Below are positions 33,746-41,755 of a DNA stretch of 43,696 nt, piece after piece (within the stretch, counting starts at the first letter, position 1; each line of letters begins with the position of its first letter). The translations under genes and the position numbers were made by a program. Below the pieces are notes generated by a model that had not been told where the DNA came from, made no database searches, and saw only the letters and a list, made by a program, of their open reading frames with translations. This stretch comes from Metabacillus rhizolycopersici (GTDB taxonomy: Bacteria > Bacillota > Bacilli > Bacillales > Bacillaceae): positions 1-43,696 of the forward strand of contig NZ_JAIQUM010000047.1 in the NCBI RefSeq assembly GCF_020075705.1, in the 5' to 3' direction.

Positions 33746-36250
33746 TTATTGTCCACAACAGTTTTTATATTTTTTACCGCTGCCACAATAACATGAATCA
33801 TTTCGGCCAATTTCAACGACTTTACGCGTTGGTTTTTTCTTTACCTTTTCATCGCCTTCTTTTTGATGAACAGCTGTTTGGCCTTTTGCAACCTCTTGAC
33901 GTTCAAGGTTGTTGCGAATTTGCGATTTCATGATGTATTTCGCAACATCCTCTTCTATTGAAGCAATCATTTCTTCAAACATTGCAAAGCCTTCCATCTG
34001 GTATTCGCGTAACGGATCGTTTTGACCGTATGCTCGTAAATGAATACCTTGACGAAGCTGATCCATTGCATCGATGTGATCCATCCACTTTGTATCAACG
34101 GCACGAAGAAGAATAACTTTTTCAAACTCACGCATTTGTTCTTCACCGAAGTCTTCTTCTTTTTGATCGTAAAGAGCGATTGCTTTCGTGTAAATCAGCT
34201 CAGTTATTTCTTCAGGATCCTTACCGAGAAGATCATTTTTTGCAAGCTCACCCTCTTGAAGGGTATTCGCATTCAAATAATCGATGAGAGCATCTAAATT
34301 CCAGTCTTCTTCTTCATTTTGCGTATACATACTGACGACACGTTCAATCGTAGACTGCAGCATTTTCTCGACAATCTCACGCAGATTATCAGAATCAAGA
34401 ACTTCAAAGCGTTGTTTATAAATAACTTCACGTTGCTGACGTAAAACATCATCGTATTGAAGCAGCTGTTTACGCGCATCAAAGTTATTTCCTTCTACAC
34501 GTTTCTGCGCTGATTCGACTGCACGAGAGACAATTTTACTTTGAATTGGCTGTGTATCGTCCATCCCCATCCGGTCCATCATATTCATCATATTATCAGA
34601 ACCGAAACGGCGCATTAATTCATCTTCCATAGAAAGATAGAATTGAGTTGCACCAGGGTCGCCTTGACGTCCAGCACGTCCACGAAGCTGATTGTCAATA
34701 CGACGTGATTCATGGCGTTCTGTACCAATAACAGCTAGTCCGCCTGCTTCACGAACACCTTCTCCAAGCTTGATATCTGTACCACGACCAGCCATGTTTG
34801 TTGCAATCGTAACCGCACCACGTTGACCTGCATTTTCGATAATCTCTGCTTCCTTCTCATGGTTTTTCGCGTTTAACACATGATGTGGTACTCCTTTTTT
34901 CTTAAGAAGTTGAGAAATTAATTCAGATGTTTCAACGGCAACTGTACCTACTAGCACAGGCTGACCAAGATCATAACGTTGGGAAACATCTTCGACAACA
35001 GCACGGAATTTCCCCTCCATTGAACGGTACACTAAATCGGGTTTATCATCACGCGCAATCGTCCGATTCGTTGGAATCGCCACAACCTGCATATTGTAGA
35101 TATTACGGAACTCTTCTTCTTCTGTTTTCGCTGTACCAGTCATACCAGAAAGCTTTTTATACATACGGAAGTAGTTTTGGAATGTAATTGTCGCTAGTGT
35201 CATGCTTTCATTTTGGATTTCTAAGCCTTCCTTCGCTTCAATCGCTTGATGAAGACCATCGCTATAGCGACGTCCCTTCATTAGTCGTCCTGTAAATGAA
35301 TCAACAATGACAACTTGCTCTTCCTCAACAACATAATCAACATCGCGCTGCATCACGAATTGGGCTTTTAACGCTTGGTTGATATGATGATTTAACGCGA
35401 CATGTGAAATATCAAACAGATTTTCAATTCCAAAGGCTTTCTCAGCTTTTGTCATGCCTTCCTCTGTAAGCTGAACCGCTTTTGTTTTCACATCATACGT
35501 AAAATCTTCATCCTGCTTTAATTGACGAACAAATCCATTCGCTTGGATATAAAGCTTTGTTGATTTAGCTGCTTGCCCCGAAATGATAAGTGGTGTTCTT
35601 GCTTCATCGACTAAAATCGAGTCGACTTCATCGATAACCGCAAAATTAAGCGGACGTTGCACCATTTGTTCACGGTAAAGAACCATGTTATCACGTAAAT
35701 AATCAAAGCCAAGCTCATTGTTTGTTGAATATGTAACATCCGCTGCATATGCTTCACGCTTTTCATCTTTGTTCAATGAATTTAAGTTAAGACCAACTGT
35801 TATACCAAGGAATTCGAACAATTGCCCCATTTCAGTTGCGTCACGGCTTGATAAGTATTCATTGACTGTCACAATATGAACACCTTCACCTGAAAGTGCG
35901 TTTAAATAAACAGGCATCGTTGAAGTTAATGTTTTCCCTTCACCTGTTTTCATCTCTGATATATTACCTTCGTGTAGGGAAATACCACCCATTAACTGAA
36001 CCTTATATGGATGTAAACCTAACACACGCTTTGCTGCTTCACGCACGACAGCAAATGCATCTATTAAAAGATCATCAAGTGTTTCACCTTTTGCTAAACG
36101 ACTTTTAAACTCCTCTGTTTTCGCCTTAAGCTCCTCATCAGATAAGCCAATCATTTTGCCTTCTAACGCCATAATCGAATTAGCCATCTTTTCATAACGA
36201 CTTAACGAACGTTTGTTAGGGTCAAACACCTTATTTAAAATTCCAAGCAT
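33746..36250 (-). CDS. secA: preprotein translocase ATPase SecA
   Basis: The 834-residue motor drives Sec-dependent export. NBD1 has Walker A '[14 protein letters not shown]' (near residue 100) and DEAD-type Walker B '[20 protein letters not shown]'. The preprotein-binding domain follows, then NBD2 with '[18 protein letters not shown]' and '[12 protein letters not shown]'. The helical scaffold and a C-terminal zinc tail '[13 protein letters not shown]' complete it. AGAGGAG lies 8 nt before the ATG. It lies between hpf (with rbsK interposed) and prfB. Confidence 0.97.
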   Translation of the reverse strand: MLGILNKVFDPNKRSLSRYEKMANSIMALEGKMIGLSDEELKAKTEEFKSRLAKGETLDDLLIDAFAVVREAAKRVLGLHPYKVQLMGGISLHEGNISEMKTGEGKTLTSTMPVYLNALSGEGVHIVTVNEYLSSRDATEMGQLFEFLGITVGLNLNSLNKDEKREAYAADVTYSTNNELGFDYLRDNMVLYREQMVQRPLNFAVIDEVDSILVDEARTPLIISGQAAKSTKLYIQANGFVRQLKQDEDFTYDVKTKAVQLTEEGMTKAEKAFGIENLFDISHVALNHHINQALKAQFVMQRDVDYVVEEEQVVIVDSFTGRLMKGRRYSDGLHQAIEAKEGLEIQNESMTLATITFQNYFRMYKKLSGMTGTAKTEEEEFRNIYNMQVVAIPTNRTIARDDKPDLVYRSMEGKFRAVVEDVSQRYDLGQPVLVGTVAVETSELISQLLKKKGVPHHVLNAKNHEKEAEIIENAGQRGAVTIATNMAGRGTDIKLGEGVREAGGLAVIGTERHESRRIDNQLRGRAGRQGDPGATQFYLSMEDELMRRFGSDNMMNMMDRMGMDDTQPIQSKIVSRAVESAQKRVEGNNFDARKQLLQYDDVLRQQREVIYKQRFEVLDSDNLREIVEKMLQSTIERVVSMYTQNEEEDWNLDALIDYLNANTLQEGELAKNDLLGKDPEEITELIYTKAIALYDQKEEDFGEEQMREFEKVILLRAVDTKWMDHIDAMDQLRQGIHLRAYGQNDPLREYQMEGFAMFEEMIASIEEDVAKYIMKSQIRNNLERQEVAKGQTAVHQKEGDEKVKKKPTRKVVEIGRNDSCYCGSGKKYKNCCGQ

Positions 36251-36445
36251 TCATAACGCTCCTCTTTGTATAGAGTGAAATCTTCATTTTCATTTGTTAA
36301 TGGAATAAAAGTTAAACCATCCTTTATTTTAGCACTATTTTTTTTAAGGGACAACTGGCAGGAAGATGGACTGTCTTAGCGAAAAGGGCTAATTGTAAAA
36401 TTGATAACGTTTTGTAAAGGGGGATGGTAGGAGAGAATCTCCCTC

Positions 36446-37339
36446 CTAATAAGCAGACATAAACTTTTCAACTTCCTCTAACGTCGGCATACCTGCTTGT
36501 GCGCCAAGCTTTGTTACAGATAAAGCACCGACAGCATTGGCGAATTGGCATGCCTCTTGTAGGGACATCCCCTTACTTAGAGAGACTGCTAATGCTCCAT
36601 TGAATGAGTCACCAGCGCCTGTTGAATCAACAGCTTCGACAGGATAGCTCGGGATAAGTTGTTCTTCGGTTTGATAGAGTTTGACTCCTTTTGATCCTTG
36701 AGTTACGATACATTTTTCTTTGATTTGACTCAGTTCTGCAGCTGACAGCTCACTGTTCGATAGCAGCATTTCCTGTTCGTGTTCATTTGGTGTCATGTAA
36801 TCTACTTGTAAGACGAGGTCTTTCGGTAGGTTTTGAATTGGAGCAGGGTTTAGGATGACAGGCACGTTATGCTTTTGGGCAAGCTCAGTTGCTTCTAGCA
36901 CACTGCTTAATGGAATCTCAAGCTGTAACAACACGATATCACTTTTCGCAATTAGATGTTCATGATGTTTTACAACTTCAGGTGTAACAAAATTATTGGC
37001 ACCAGGTACAACAATGATACTGTTATCTCCTTCTGATAGTGTGATTGCCGCTATACCAGTAGACGTATCAGAAATCGTCTTTATATAATCCGTACTCACT
37101 TCCTGTTGTGCTAGATGTCTTTTTAGCTCACCTCCAAAGGTGTCGTCCCCTACACAACCAATGAGAGTTACCTCTGCCCCTAATCTTGCGGCTGCAACAG
37201 CTTGATTTGCCCCTTTTCCACCGGGAATCGTGAAGTAGGATTCTCCGATGACTGTTTCACCAACTTTCGGAACCGTACTTGTCTTCGTAACAAGATCCAT
37301 GTTAATACTGCCTATTACTGTTATTCTTGGTTTTTTCAT
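36446..37339 (-). CDS. rbsK: ribokinase (PfkB family)
   Basis: The 297-residue sugar kinase phosphorylates ribose (or a similar pentose) at O5. It has the N-terminal PfkB signature 'GGKGANQAVAAARLGAEVTL', substrate residues 'GSINMDLV', and the C-terminal signature 'VDSTGAGDSFNGALAVSLSK' with the catalytic Asp in GAGD. The start is taken at ATG 37339, with AAAGGTG upstream; ATG 37342 is also possible. No rbs transporter or regulator is nearby. The gene is an addition to the usual hpf-secA order, so a different sugar substrate cannot be excluded. Confidence 0.88.
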   Translation of the reverse strand: MKKPRITVIGSINMDLVTKTSTVPKVGETVIGESYFTIPGGKGANQAVAAARLGAEVTLIGCVGDDTFGGELKRHLAQQEVSTDYIKTISDTSTGIAAITLSEGDNSIIVVPGANNFVTPEVVKHHEHLIAKSDIVLLQLEIPLSSVLEATELAQKHNVPVILNPAPIQNLPKDLVLQVDYMTPNEHEQEMLLSNSELSAAELSQIKEKCIVTQGSKGVKLYQTEEQLIPSYPVEAVDSTGAGDSFNGALAVSLSKGMSLQEACQFANAVGALSVTKLGAQAGMPTLEEVEKFMSAY

Positions 37340-37364
37340 CATTTTCACCTTTCTAAAACACACT

Positions 37365-37394
37365 AACAGCGCCCAATTAGGATTAGGCGCTGTT
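37365..37394. terminator. bidirectional terminator hairpin between hpf and rbsK
   Basis: The stem AACAGCGCC/GGCGCTGTT with a 12-nt loop lies beyond the hpf stop. The T-run is best on the + strand (TTATTTTT) and weaker on the minus strand, where hpf transcripts would end. Confidence 0.65.
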
Positions 37395-37505
37395 TATTTT
37401 TCATCTTCTATCTAATTCTTACAGTAATCAAAGACTTCGATAAAAAGTCCAATCTGTTCTATTATAACCTTCAGTGACATGAATAAACACTAATGAATAT
37501 TCCTT

Positions 37506-38060
37506 TTAAACGTGGGGCTCAATTAAGCCATATTTTCCATCTTTTCGTTTATACACGACATTCGTTTTATTTGATTTAGAATCCGTAAATACAAAGAAAC
37601 TATGACCAAGCATATCCATTTGCAAAATAGCTTCTTCACTGTCCATTGGCTTTAAATTAAAGCGCTTTGTACGGACAAGCTCTTGTGGATCCTCATCTTC
37701 AATAGGTGCATCTTCTTCAGGTAGTTGATTACTAAACACAAATTTTGGTGCACCGTGCTCACGAAGCTTACGATTAACTTTCGTTTTATGCTTACGAATT
37801 TGTCGTTCTAATTTATTGACTACAAGATCTATTGCTGCATACATATCTTGATGATGCTCTTCAGCACGCAACACAAGATCTGTCATTGGAATTGTTACTT
37901 CAATTTTTGACTCTTGATCACTATAAAATTTCAAATTTACATTTACATTTGCATCAAGTGAATCTTCAAAGTATCGCTCAAGCTTACCAATTTTCTTTTC
38001 TGCATATTCCCTTATTGCTGGAGTTATTTCAATATTTTCCCCTCTGACGTTATATCTCAT
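37506..38060 (-). CDS. hpf: long-form ribosome hibernation promoting factor HPF
   Basis: The 184-residue protein has an N-terminal HPF/RaiA domain (about 1-105, 'MRYNVRGENIEITPAIREYA') and a C-terminal dimerisation domain (about 125-184, 'VRTKRFNLKPMDSEEAILQM' and 'FFVFTDSKSNKTNVVYKRKD'). It binds 30S subunits and joins two 70S ribosomes into inactive 100S dimers in stationary phase or stress. AGGAGG precedes the ATG. A strong sigma-B promoter lies 46 bp upstream. It corresponds to B. subtilis YvyD, in the same chromosomal position. Confidence 0.95.
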   Translation of the reverse strand: MRYNVRGENIEITPAIREYAEKKIGKLERYFEDSLDANVNVNLKFYSDQESKIEVTIPMTDLVLRAEEHHQDMYAAIDLVVNKLERQIRKHKTKVNRKLREHGAPKFVFSNQLPEEDAPIEDEDPQELVRTKRFNLKPMDSEEAILQMDMLGHSFFVFTDSKSNKTNVVYKRKDGKYGLIEPHV

Positions 38061-38105
38061 GGTTGAATTCCTCCTTTTTGATAAAGCTATATATACTAAT
38101 TCTAT

Positions 38106-38131
38106 ATTCCCTGCTTGTCTCCTGCTTAAAC
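38106..38131 (-). promoter_or_regulatory. sigma-B promoter of hpf
   Basis: On the minus strand GTTTAA-N14-GGGAAT matches the sigma-B consensus GTTTAA-N12-14-GGGWAW. The -10 lies 46 bp before the hpf ATG. Sigma-B control of yvyD is known in B. subtilis. Confidence 0.85.
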
Positions 38132-38179
38132 GTAAATTTAGTGTGAAGAATTTGTGAATTTTGTTTTATTTATGTTAAG

Positions 38180-38362
38180 AAAAGCGTAAGCGCCTTGTTC
38201 AGCCTCGGGCAAATAAGACGATCAGGAATAGAAGGTGTTTTTTACCTTCAATTCCTGATTGGCTTAGACCCAAGAGGCAGTCAAGAACGCGACGTCCTGT
38301 CGCATTGACTGCACTTACACGTCCTGTGCTTCGGGGCTAGGACGCTTGCGCTAGACACCAAA
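38180..38362 (+). repeat. R-family palindromic repeat R5
   Basis: Outer arms are AAGCGTAAGCGCC and GGACGCTTGCGCT. The first hairpin is ATCAGGAAT/ATTCCTGAT, the second GCAGTCAA/TTGACTGC (38277-38312) around GCGAC-GTCCT-GTCGC, and the third CAC-GTCCT-GTG. It ends AGACACCAAAAC like R2. It lies between hpf and the end of fliT. Confidence 0.85.
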
Positions 38363-38400
38363 ACAAAGTACAAAACATATAAATTCATATAAATTCTGAT

Positions 38401-38436
38401 AATAAAATGAAAAACTCGCCATGAATGACGAGTTTT
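38401..38436 (-). terminator. terminator of the flaG-fliDST operon
   Basis: The stem AAAACTCG/CGAGTTTT with a 10-nt loop is followed on the minus strand by TCATTTTATT. It lies about 70 bp after the fliT stop. Confidence 0.85.
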
Positions 38437-38506
38437 AAAATGTGATTTTCACCGGAACCCTCTCAAGCTAAATCGCGTTCGCTTGTAAAAACCCATTGTG
38501 CTTCAT

Positions 38507-38860
38507 CTATTTTCGTTTATCATAAAACATCCCGTCTGACGTAGAGAGATTTTGGTATGGATTTACGTATTGTTGGTTTGATGATTTTGTTTTTTTCAAT
38601 TGAATCATGTCTTTTTGAATATGTTGCTTGATCTCAGCAAACCTTTTCGTAATACTCTCATTCCAAAGAACAATTTGTTGAAATCGTTCCCTTTCATTAG
38701 CCGTAAACGGGGGATCGACATCTGTTATGAGCTGCTCTCGCTTATCTAACAACGATGTAATCTTTTGAATACATGCATCTCTTTCTTCCTTTTCAACCGG
38801 CTTTGACACCAAGTGGAAAAGTTGTTCCGTAATTGCGTATACTTGATCAAAGGCAGACAC
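38507..38860 (-). CDS. fliT: flagellar chaperone FliT
   Basis: The 117-residue helical protein is assigned to FliT mainly from position after fliS and size (B. subtilis FliT is 113). FliT-type proteins bind the FliD cap protein before export. I take GTG 38860 as start: it overlaps the fliS TAG by one base and has AAGGTGG upstream, giving SAFDQVYAITEQLFHLV. The longer frame from 38920 would overlap fliS by 60 nt. The basic, flexible tail (LKKTKSSNQQ onwards) is not informative. Confidence 0.75.
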   Translation of the reverse strand: MSAFDQVYAITEQLFHLVSKPVEKEERDACIQKITSLLDKREQLITDVDPPFTANERERFQQIVLWNESITKRFAEIKQHIQKDMIQLKKTKSSNQQYVNPYQNLSTSDGMFYDKRK

Positions 38861-39261
38861 TACGCTTGTCCACCTTGACCATGCTGCTGTTGGCGATTGA
38901 TTTGAATAACCTGTCTCCATGTATCACGAAATTCAACGACAAGTCCTTCAACTTCCGTTAAAATTGTTCGATCATTTTTCACGTTTGCCTCTGTAAGACG
39001 GTGATTCATATATTCGTACAGCACGGACATATTTTTCGAGATTTCGAGATCCATATTTAACGTAAGCATGAGCTCCCTAATAATTTTCTGAGCCTTTTGG
39101 ATATTTGTATTTTTGGTTTCGATCTGTTTATTTTCCATCGCGAGACTTGCTTGTTTAATAAATTTCAGACAGCCATTATACAGCATTAACGTAACTTCAC
39201 CTGGTGATGCGGTTGTCACTGCGTTTTGCTGATAGGCTGCGTATGGATTATTTAGTGCCAT
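38860..39261 (-). CDS. fliS: flagellin export chaperone FliS
   Basis: The 133-residue protein has the length and sequence of FliS: 'NNPYAAYQQNAVTTASPGEV', 'LMLYNGCLKFIKQASLAMEN', and 'YEYMNHRLTEANVKND'. FliS caps the disordered C-terminus of flagellin (Hag) and prevents polymerisation in the cytoplasm. ATG 39261 fits the AAAGGA site; an ATG 9 nt earlier is too close to it. It follows fliD by 21 bp. Confidence 0.95.
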   Translation of the reverse strand: MALNNPYAAYQQNAVTTASPGEVTLMLYNGCLKFIKQASLAMENKQIETKNTNIQKAQKIIRELMLTLNMDLEISKNMSVLYEYMNHRLTEANVKNDRTILTEVEGLVVEFRDTWRQVIQINRQQQHGQGGQA

Positions 39262-39282
39262 AGTTGACATTCCTTTCTATGT

Positions 39283-40767
39283 TTACGCGAATGATTGCAT
39301 AAGGTAAGACATTTGAGAATTTGATTGTTGGATGGCTTTTTCCATTGCTGTGAATTGTCGCCAGTAGCGATCTTCGATTTTAGTTAAACGGTCTTCGAAG
39401 CGATCGATTTGAGTATTAATGTTGGTTAAATTTCTACCAATCATATATTGCTGATTGGTGAAAGTAGCCTTTCCTGCTTTTTGCTCAATATTTTTGATTG
39501 TACCACTAATCGTATCACGAACACGCCTAGCAATTCCTTTTTCCTCTGTCGTTGTTCCACTTGCATTAAATAACTGAAAGACTGCATGTGGATCTTTCTC
39601 AACAGCTTCTCTTAACTTTGCTTCGTCTATGATTAACTTTCCTTTTTCTAAATAGTTACTGGATGTTTTTATTCCAATTTGGGTAAGCTGGCTGTAGTCA
39701 GAGTTTACAGCTGTACCAGAAACAGGACTATAAAAATCATTACGCATTTTTGATAACCCGCTAGACAAAATGGAATCATTTTTGATAAGACCACTCTTAG
39801 CTCGCTCTTCCCATTGTTCCACTTGCTTTTCTGTCATACTTTCCTGCTCTTCAGTTGATAATGGCTGGTAACTACGATAGCGTTCCTCCGTAAGCTTTCC
39901 ATTTATCTTCTCAAGCATTTCATTATACTTATTAACAAATTGGACGATTTTATCAACCATGTTATCTGTATCATTTGATAGAGCTATCGTTGCTTCAGAA
40001 TTTTCTTTATGAAGTGTGTATGTGACATTGTCAATGGTAAATGTATTTATCGTACGAGACGTTGATAGGCCATTGATGGAAAATTTAGCATTCTGCCCTT
40101 TTGAACCTTCTGCCCCAACATTTAGTTCATTCTCTGCTAAAGCATCTTCGAATCCTAAAGAGCGAAATACACTAGCAGTAACTTCGTCGTTTAGTTTAAT
40201 CGAAGCATTTTCACCTGTATCCTTTTTAGTCATAACAACTTTTCCCGTTTCTGAATCACGAAAAGCTGATATACCAAGCTCTGTTTTTTTCGAAAGTTTT
40301 GAGAGGACGTCATCAACCGTATCAGTTGCTTCTATTACAAGTTCGATATTATCTGTTGTTGTCCCGTCACCATTAGTGACCATTAAATTAAGAGTGCTTT
40401 GTGCGCCACTCATGAAGGTTGTTTCCTTTGTAGAAATCCATGTTGCTGATTTAGCTGTTTGGGTCACACTGATTTTTGTATTGATATTTGCCGCAGATGA
40501 ATTCGCTGTTGCTGTAACAGCACTTGTATCAGAGCTTGTTACTTTCTTCTTTATAAGATTACTTTGAAGCGTCATATTGTCAAAAATAAATTTATCAAAG
40601 TCCTGTAATAATTTATTCATCTCGCGATAATCATCACGTTGCCACTCAAGAAGTTGCTTGTTCTGTGTTAATTTATTAAGTGGTAAGCGTTCAGCCTTCA
40701 TTAATTCAAATACGATGCTATCCGTATCCATCCCACTAGCTAGTCCACCAATTCTCAATCCTGCCAT
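39283..40767 (-). CDS. fliD: flagellar hook-associated protein 2 / filament cap FliD
   Basis: The 494-residue protein is normal in length. It has the FliD N-terminal domain ('RIGGLASGMDTDSIVFELMK', about 1-100) and a C-terminal domain (about 260-490) rich in coiled coil, ending 'QSNSQMSYLMQSFA'. Five copies form the cap at the filament tip that guides flagellin folding. AGGGGG lies 9 nt before the ATG. It is second in the flaG-fliD-fliS-fliT operon. No cysteine occurs in the translated product, as is common for flagellar axial proteins. Confidence 0.96.
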   Translation of the reverse strand: MAGLRIGGLASGMDTDSIVFELMKAERLPLNKLTQNKQLLEWQRDDYREMNKLLQDFDKFIFDNMTLQSNLIKKKVTSSDTSAVTATANSSAANINTKISVTQTAKSATWISTKETTFMSGAQSTLNLMVTNGDGTTTDNIELVIEATDTVDDVLSKLSKKTELGISAFRDSETGKVVMTKKDTGENASIKLNDEVTASVFRSLGFEDALAENELNVGAEGSKGQNAKFSINGLSTSRTINTFTIDNVTYTLHKENSEATIALSNDTDNMVDKIVQFVNKYNEMLEKINGKLTEERYRSYQPLSTEEQESMTEKQVEQWEERAKSGLIKNDSILSSGLSKMRNDFYSPVSGTAVNSDYSQLTQIGIKTSSNYLEKGKLIIDEAKLREAVEKDPHAVFQLFNASGTTTEEKGIARRVRDTISGTIKNIEQKAGKATFTNQQYMIGRNLTNINTQIDRFEDRLTKIEDRYWRQFTAMEKAIQQSNSQMSYLMQSFA

Positions 40768-40780
40768 TCATTGAGGCCCC

Positions 40781-41149
40781 CTAACTTTTTTTATCAACGA
40801 ATAATCCAACAAATTCGGTCATGTCAGCATATAGATCTAGCCACTTTTTAGAAAGGTTCTCTCTGACTACTTCATTTGTGATGTTATCAACTACCGTGAC
40901 ATAATATTCGTTTAGTTTTTCGTGAAGTTCGAATTTAATATGTCTATTTGCCGGTTTCAATCCTTCGTTCATTTCATCAATCGCACGCATTATTTGTTCT
41001 TTTGATAGAGTGGATTGCTTCTCTTGAATAGGTTGTTGTCTATTTGTATGTGTAGGTTCTGTTAGTTCTTTATGGCTAGTAATTTTAGTCGTTTCTATGT
41101 TGTGAAGTGCTGTCTGTGAAGATAGTAGATCTATCGAGATCGGAGTCAC
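40781..41149 (-). CDS. flaG: flagellar protein FlaG (YvyC-like)
   Basis: The protein of up to 122 residues has a variable N-terminal half and the conserved FlaG half: 'VDEMNEGLKP'-like 'AIDEMNEGLKPANRHIKFEL', 'YYVTVVDNITNEVVRE', 'DLYADMTEFVGLFVDKK'. FlaG is linked to filament length control. The start is unclear. GTG 41149 overlaps the AGAGGAG ribosome site. The codon at the normal 8-nt spacing is ATC (41140), followed soon by ATA. A sigma-D promoter lies 24 bp upstream. Here hag, the usual upstream neighbour in B. subtilis, is missing. Confidence 0.85.
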   Translation of the reverse strand: MTPISIDLLSSQTALHNIETTKITSHKELTEPTHTNRQQPIQEKQSTLSKEQIMRAIDEMNEGLKPANRHIKFELHEKLNEYYVTVVDNITNEVVRENLSKKWLDLYADMTEFVGLFVDKKS

Positions 41150-41172
41150 TCCTCTAAATTTATCTACTATTT

Positions 41173-41199
41173 ATATCGGTTACTCTTTGTAAAAGTTTA
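41173..41199 (-). promoter_or_regulatory. sigma-D promoter of flaG-fliDST
   Basis: The minus strand reads TAAA-N15-ACCGATAT, one base off the sigma-D consensus TAAA-N15-GCCGATAT with perfect spacing. It lies 24 bp upstream of the annotated flaG start and so drives the late flagellar operon. Confidence 0.9.
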
Positions 41200-41320
41200 A
41201 GGAAAGGACAAATAAAACGGTGAGAACTTTTATTGTTGAAATGAGGGATTTTGTAAAGATTTAAATTGGATATGACATGGTTACAAGATCATGCACGTGT
41301 ATTCCTGATCCATAGAAAAA

Positions 41321-41380
41321 CTCCTTATCATTAGTCATTTGGACAAGGCTTCCAAAGCTAATGATAAGGAGCTTCTTTTT
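41321..41380. terminator. bidirectional terminator between the DUF4387 gene and flaG
   Basis: A perfect 14-bp stem CTCCTTATCATTAG/CTAATGATAAGGAG has a 23-nt loop. It is followed by CTTCTTTTT on + and TTTTTCTATG on minus. It ends transcription of the AtuA-DUF4387 pair. Confidence 0.9.
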
Positions 41381-41398
41381 AACAAAACGATGGATTTT

Positions 41399-41755
41399 TT
41401 AATTCCCGCTAGGAACCATTATATCCAACAATGGTGCATGGTGCTGAGCTGCGTGCATATCTGTTTCCCCGATACTCCCTTGGGCTCTAGGTCTTGGAAT
41501 CGTTGCTTTGACCGCGTTGGCTGCATCGAAATAAACGAATGTTATAACCTCTTCTACGGGAAGATTGTATAATTCGGCAATCCGTTCTTTTGTAATGGCG
41601 TCTGATGCTTTTACTGCCTCATAGTCTTCCACACTCTTAAAAATGATATCCATTGTTATTTCAAAAGGACCTGCATTTTTACTACGAATAATTTTGGCAA
41701 TTTCTTTTAATGCTACCAATTTCGTTGCTTCTTTTACCGCTACCATTTGTGCCAT
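41399..41755 (-). CDS. DUF4387 family protein (AtuA partner)
   Basis: The 118-residue protein matches DUF4387, found almost always next to an AtuA/DUF1446 gene. Segments: 'LKEIAKIIRSKNAGPFEITM', 'DIIFKSVEDYEAVKASDAIT', 'VITFVYFDAANAVKATIPRP'. Its ATG shares one base with the AtuA stop (TAATG), so the two are translationally coupled and likely form one complex. A HAAQHH motif near the C-terminus could bind metal; that is speculation. It has no signal peptide. Confidence 0.88.
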   Translation of the reverse strand: MAQMVAVKEATKLVALKEIAKIIRSKNAGPFEITMDIIFKSVEDYEAVKASDAITKERIAELYNLPVEEVITFVYFDAANAVKATIPRPRAQGSIGETDMHAAQHHAPLLDIMVPSGN

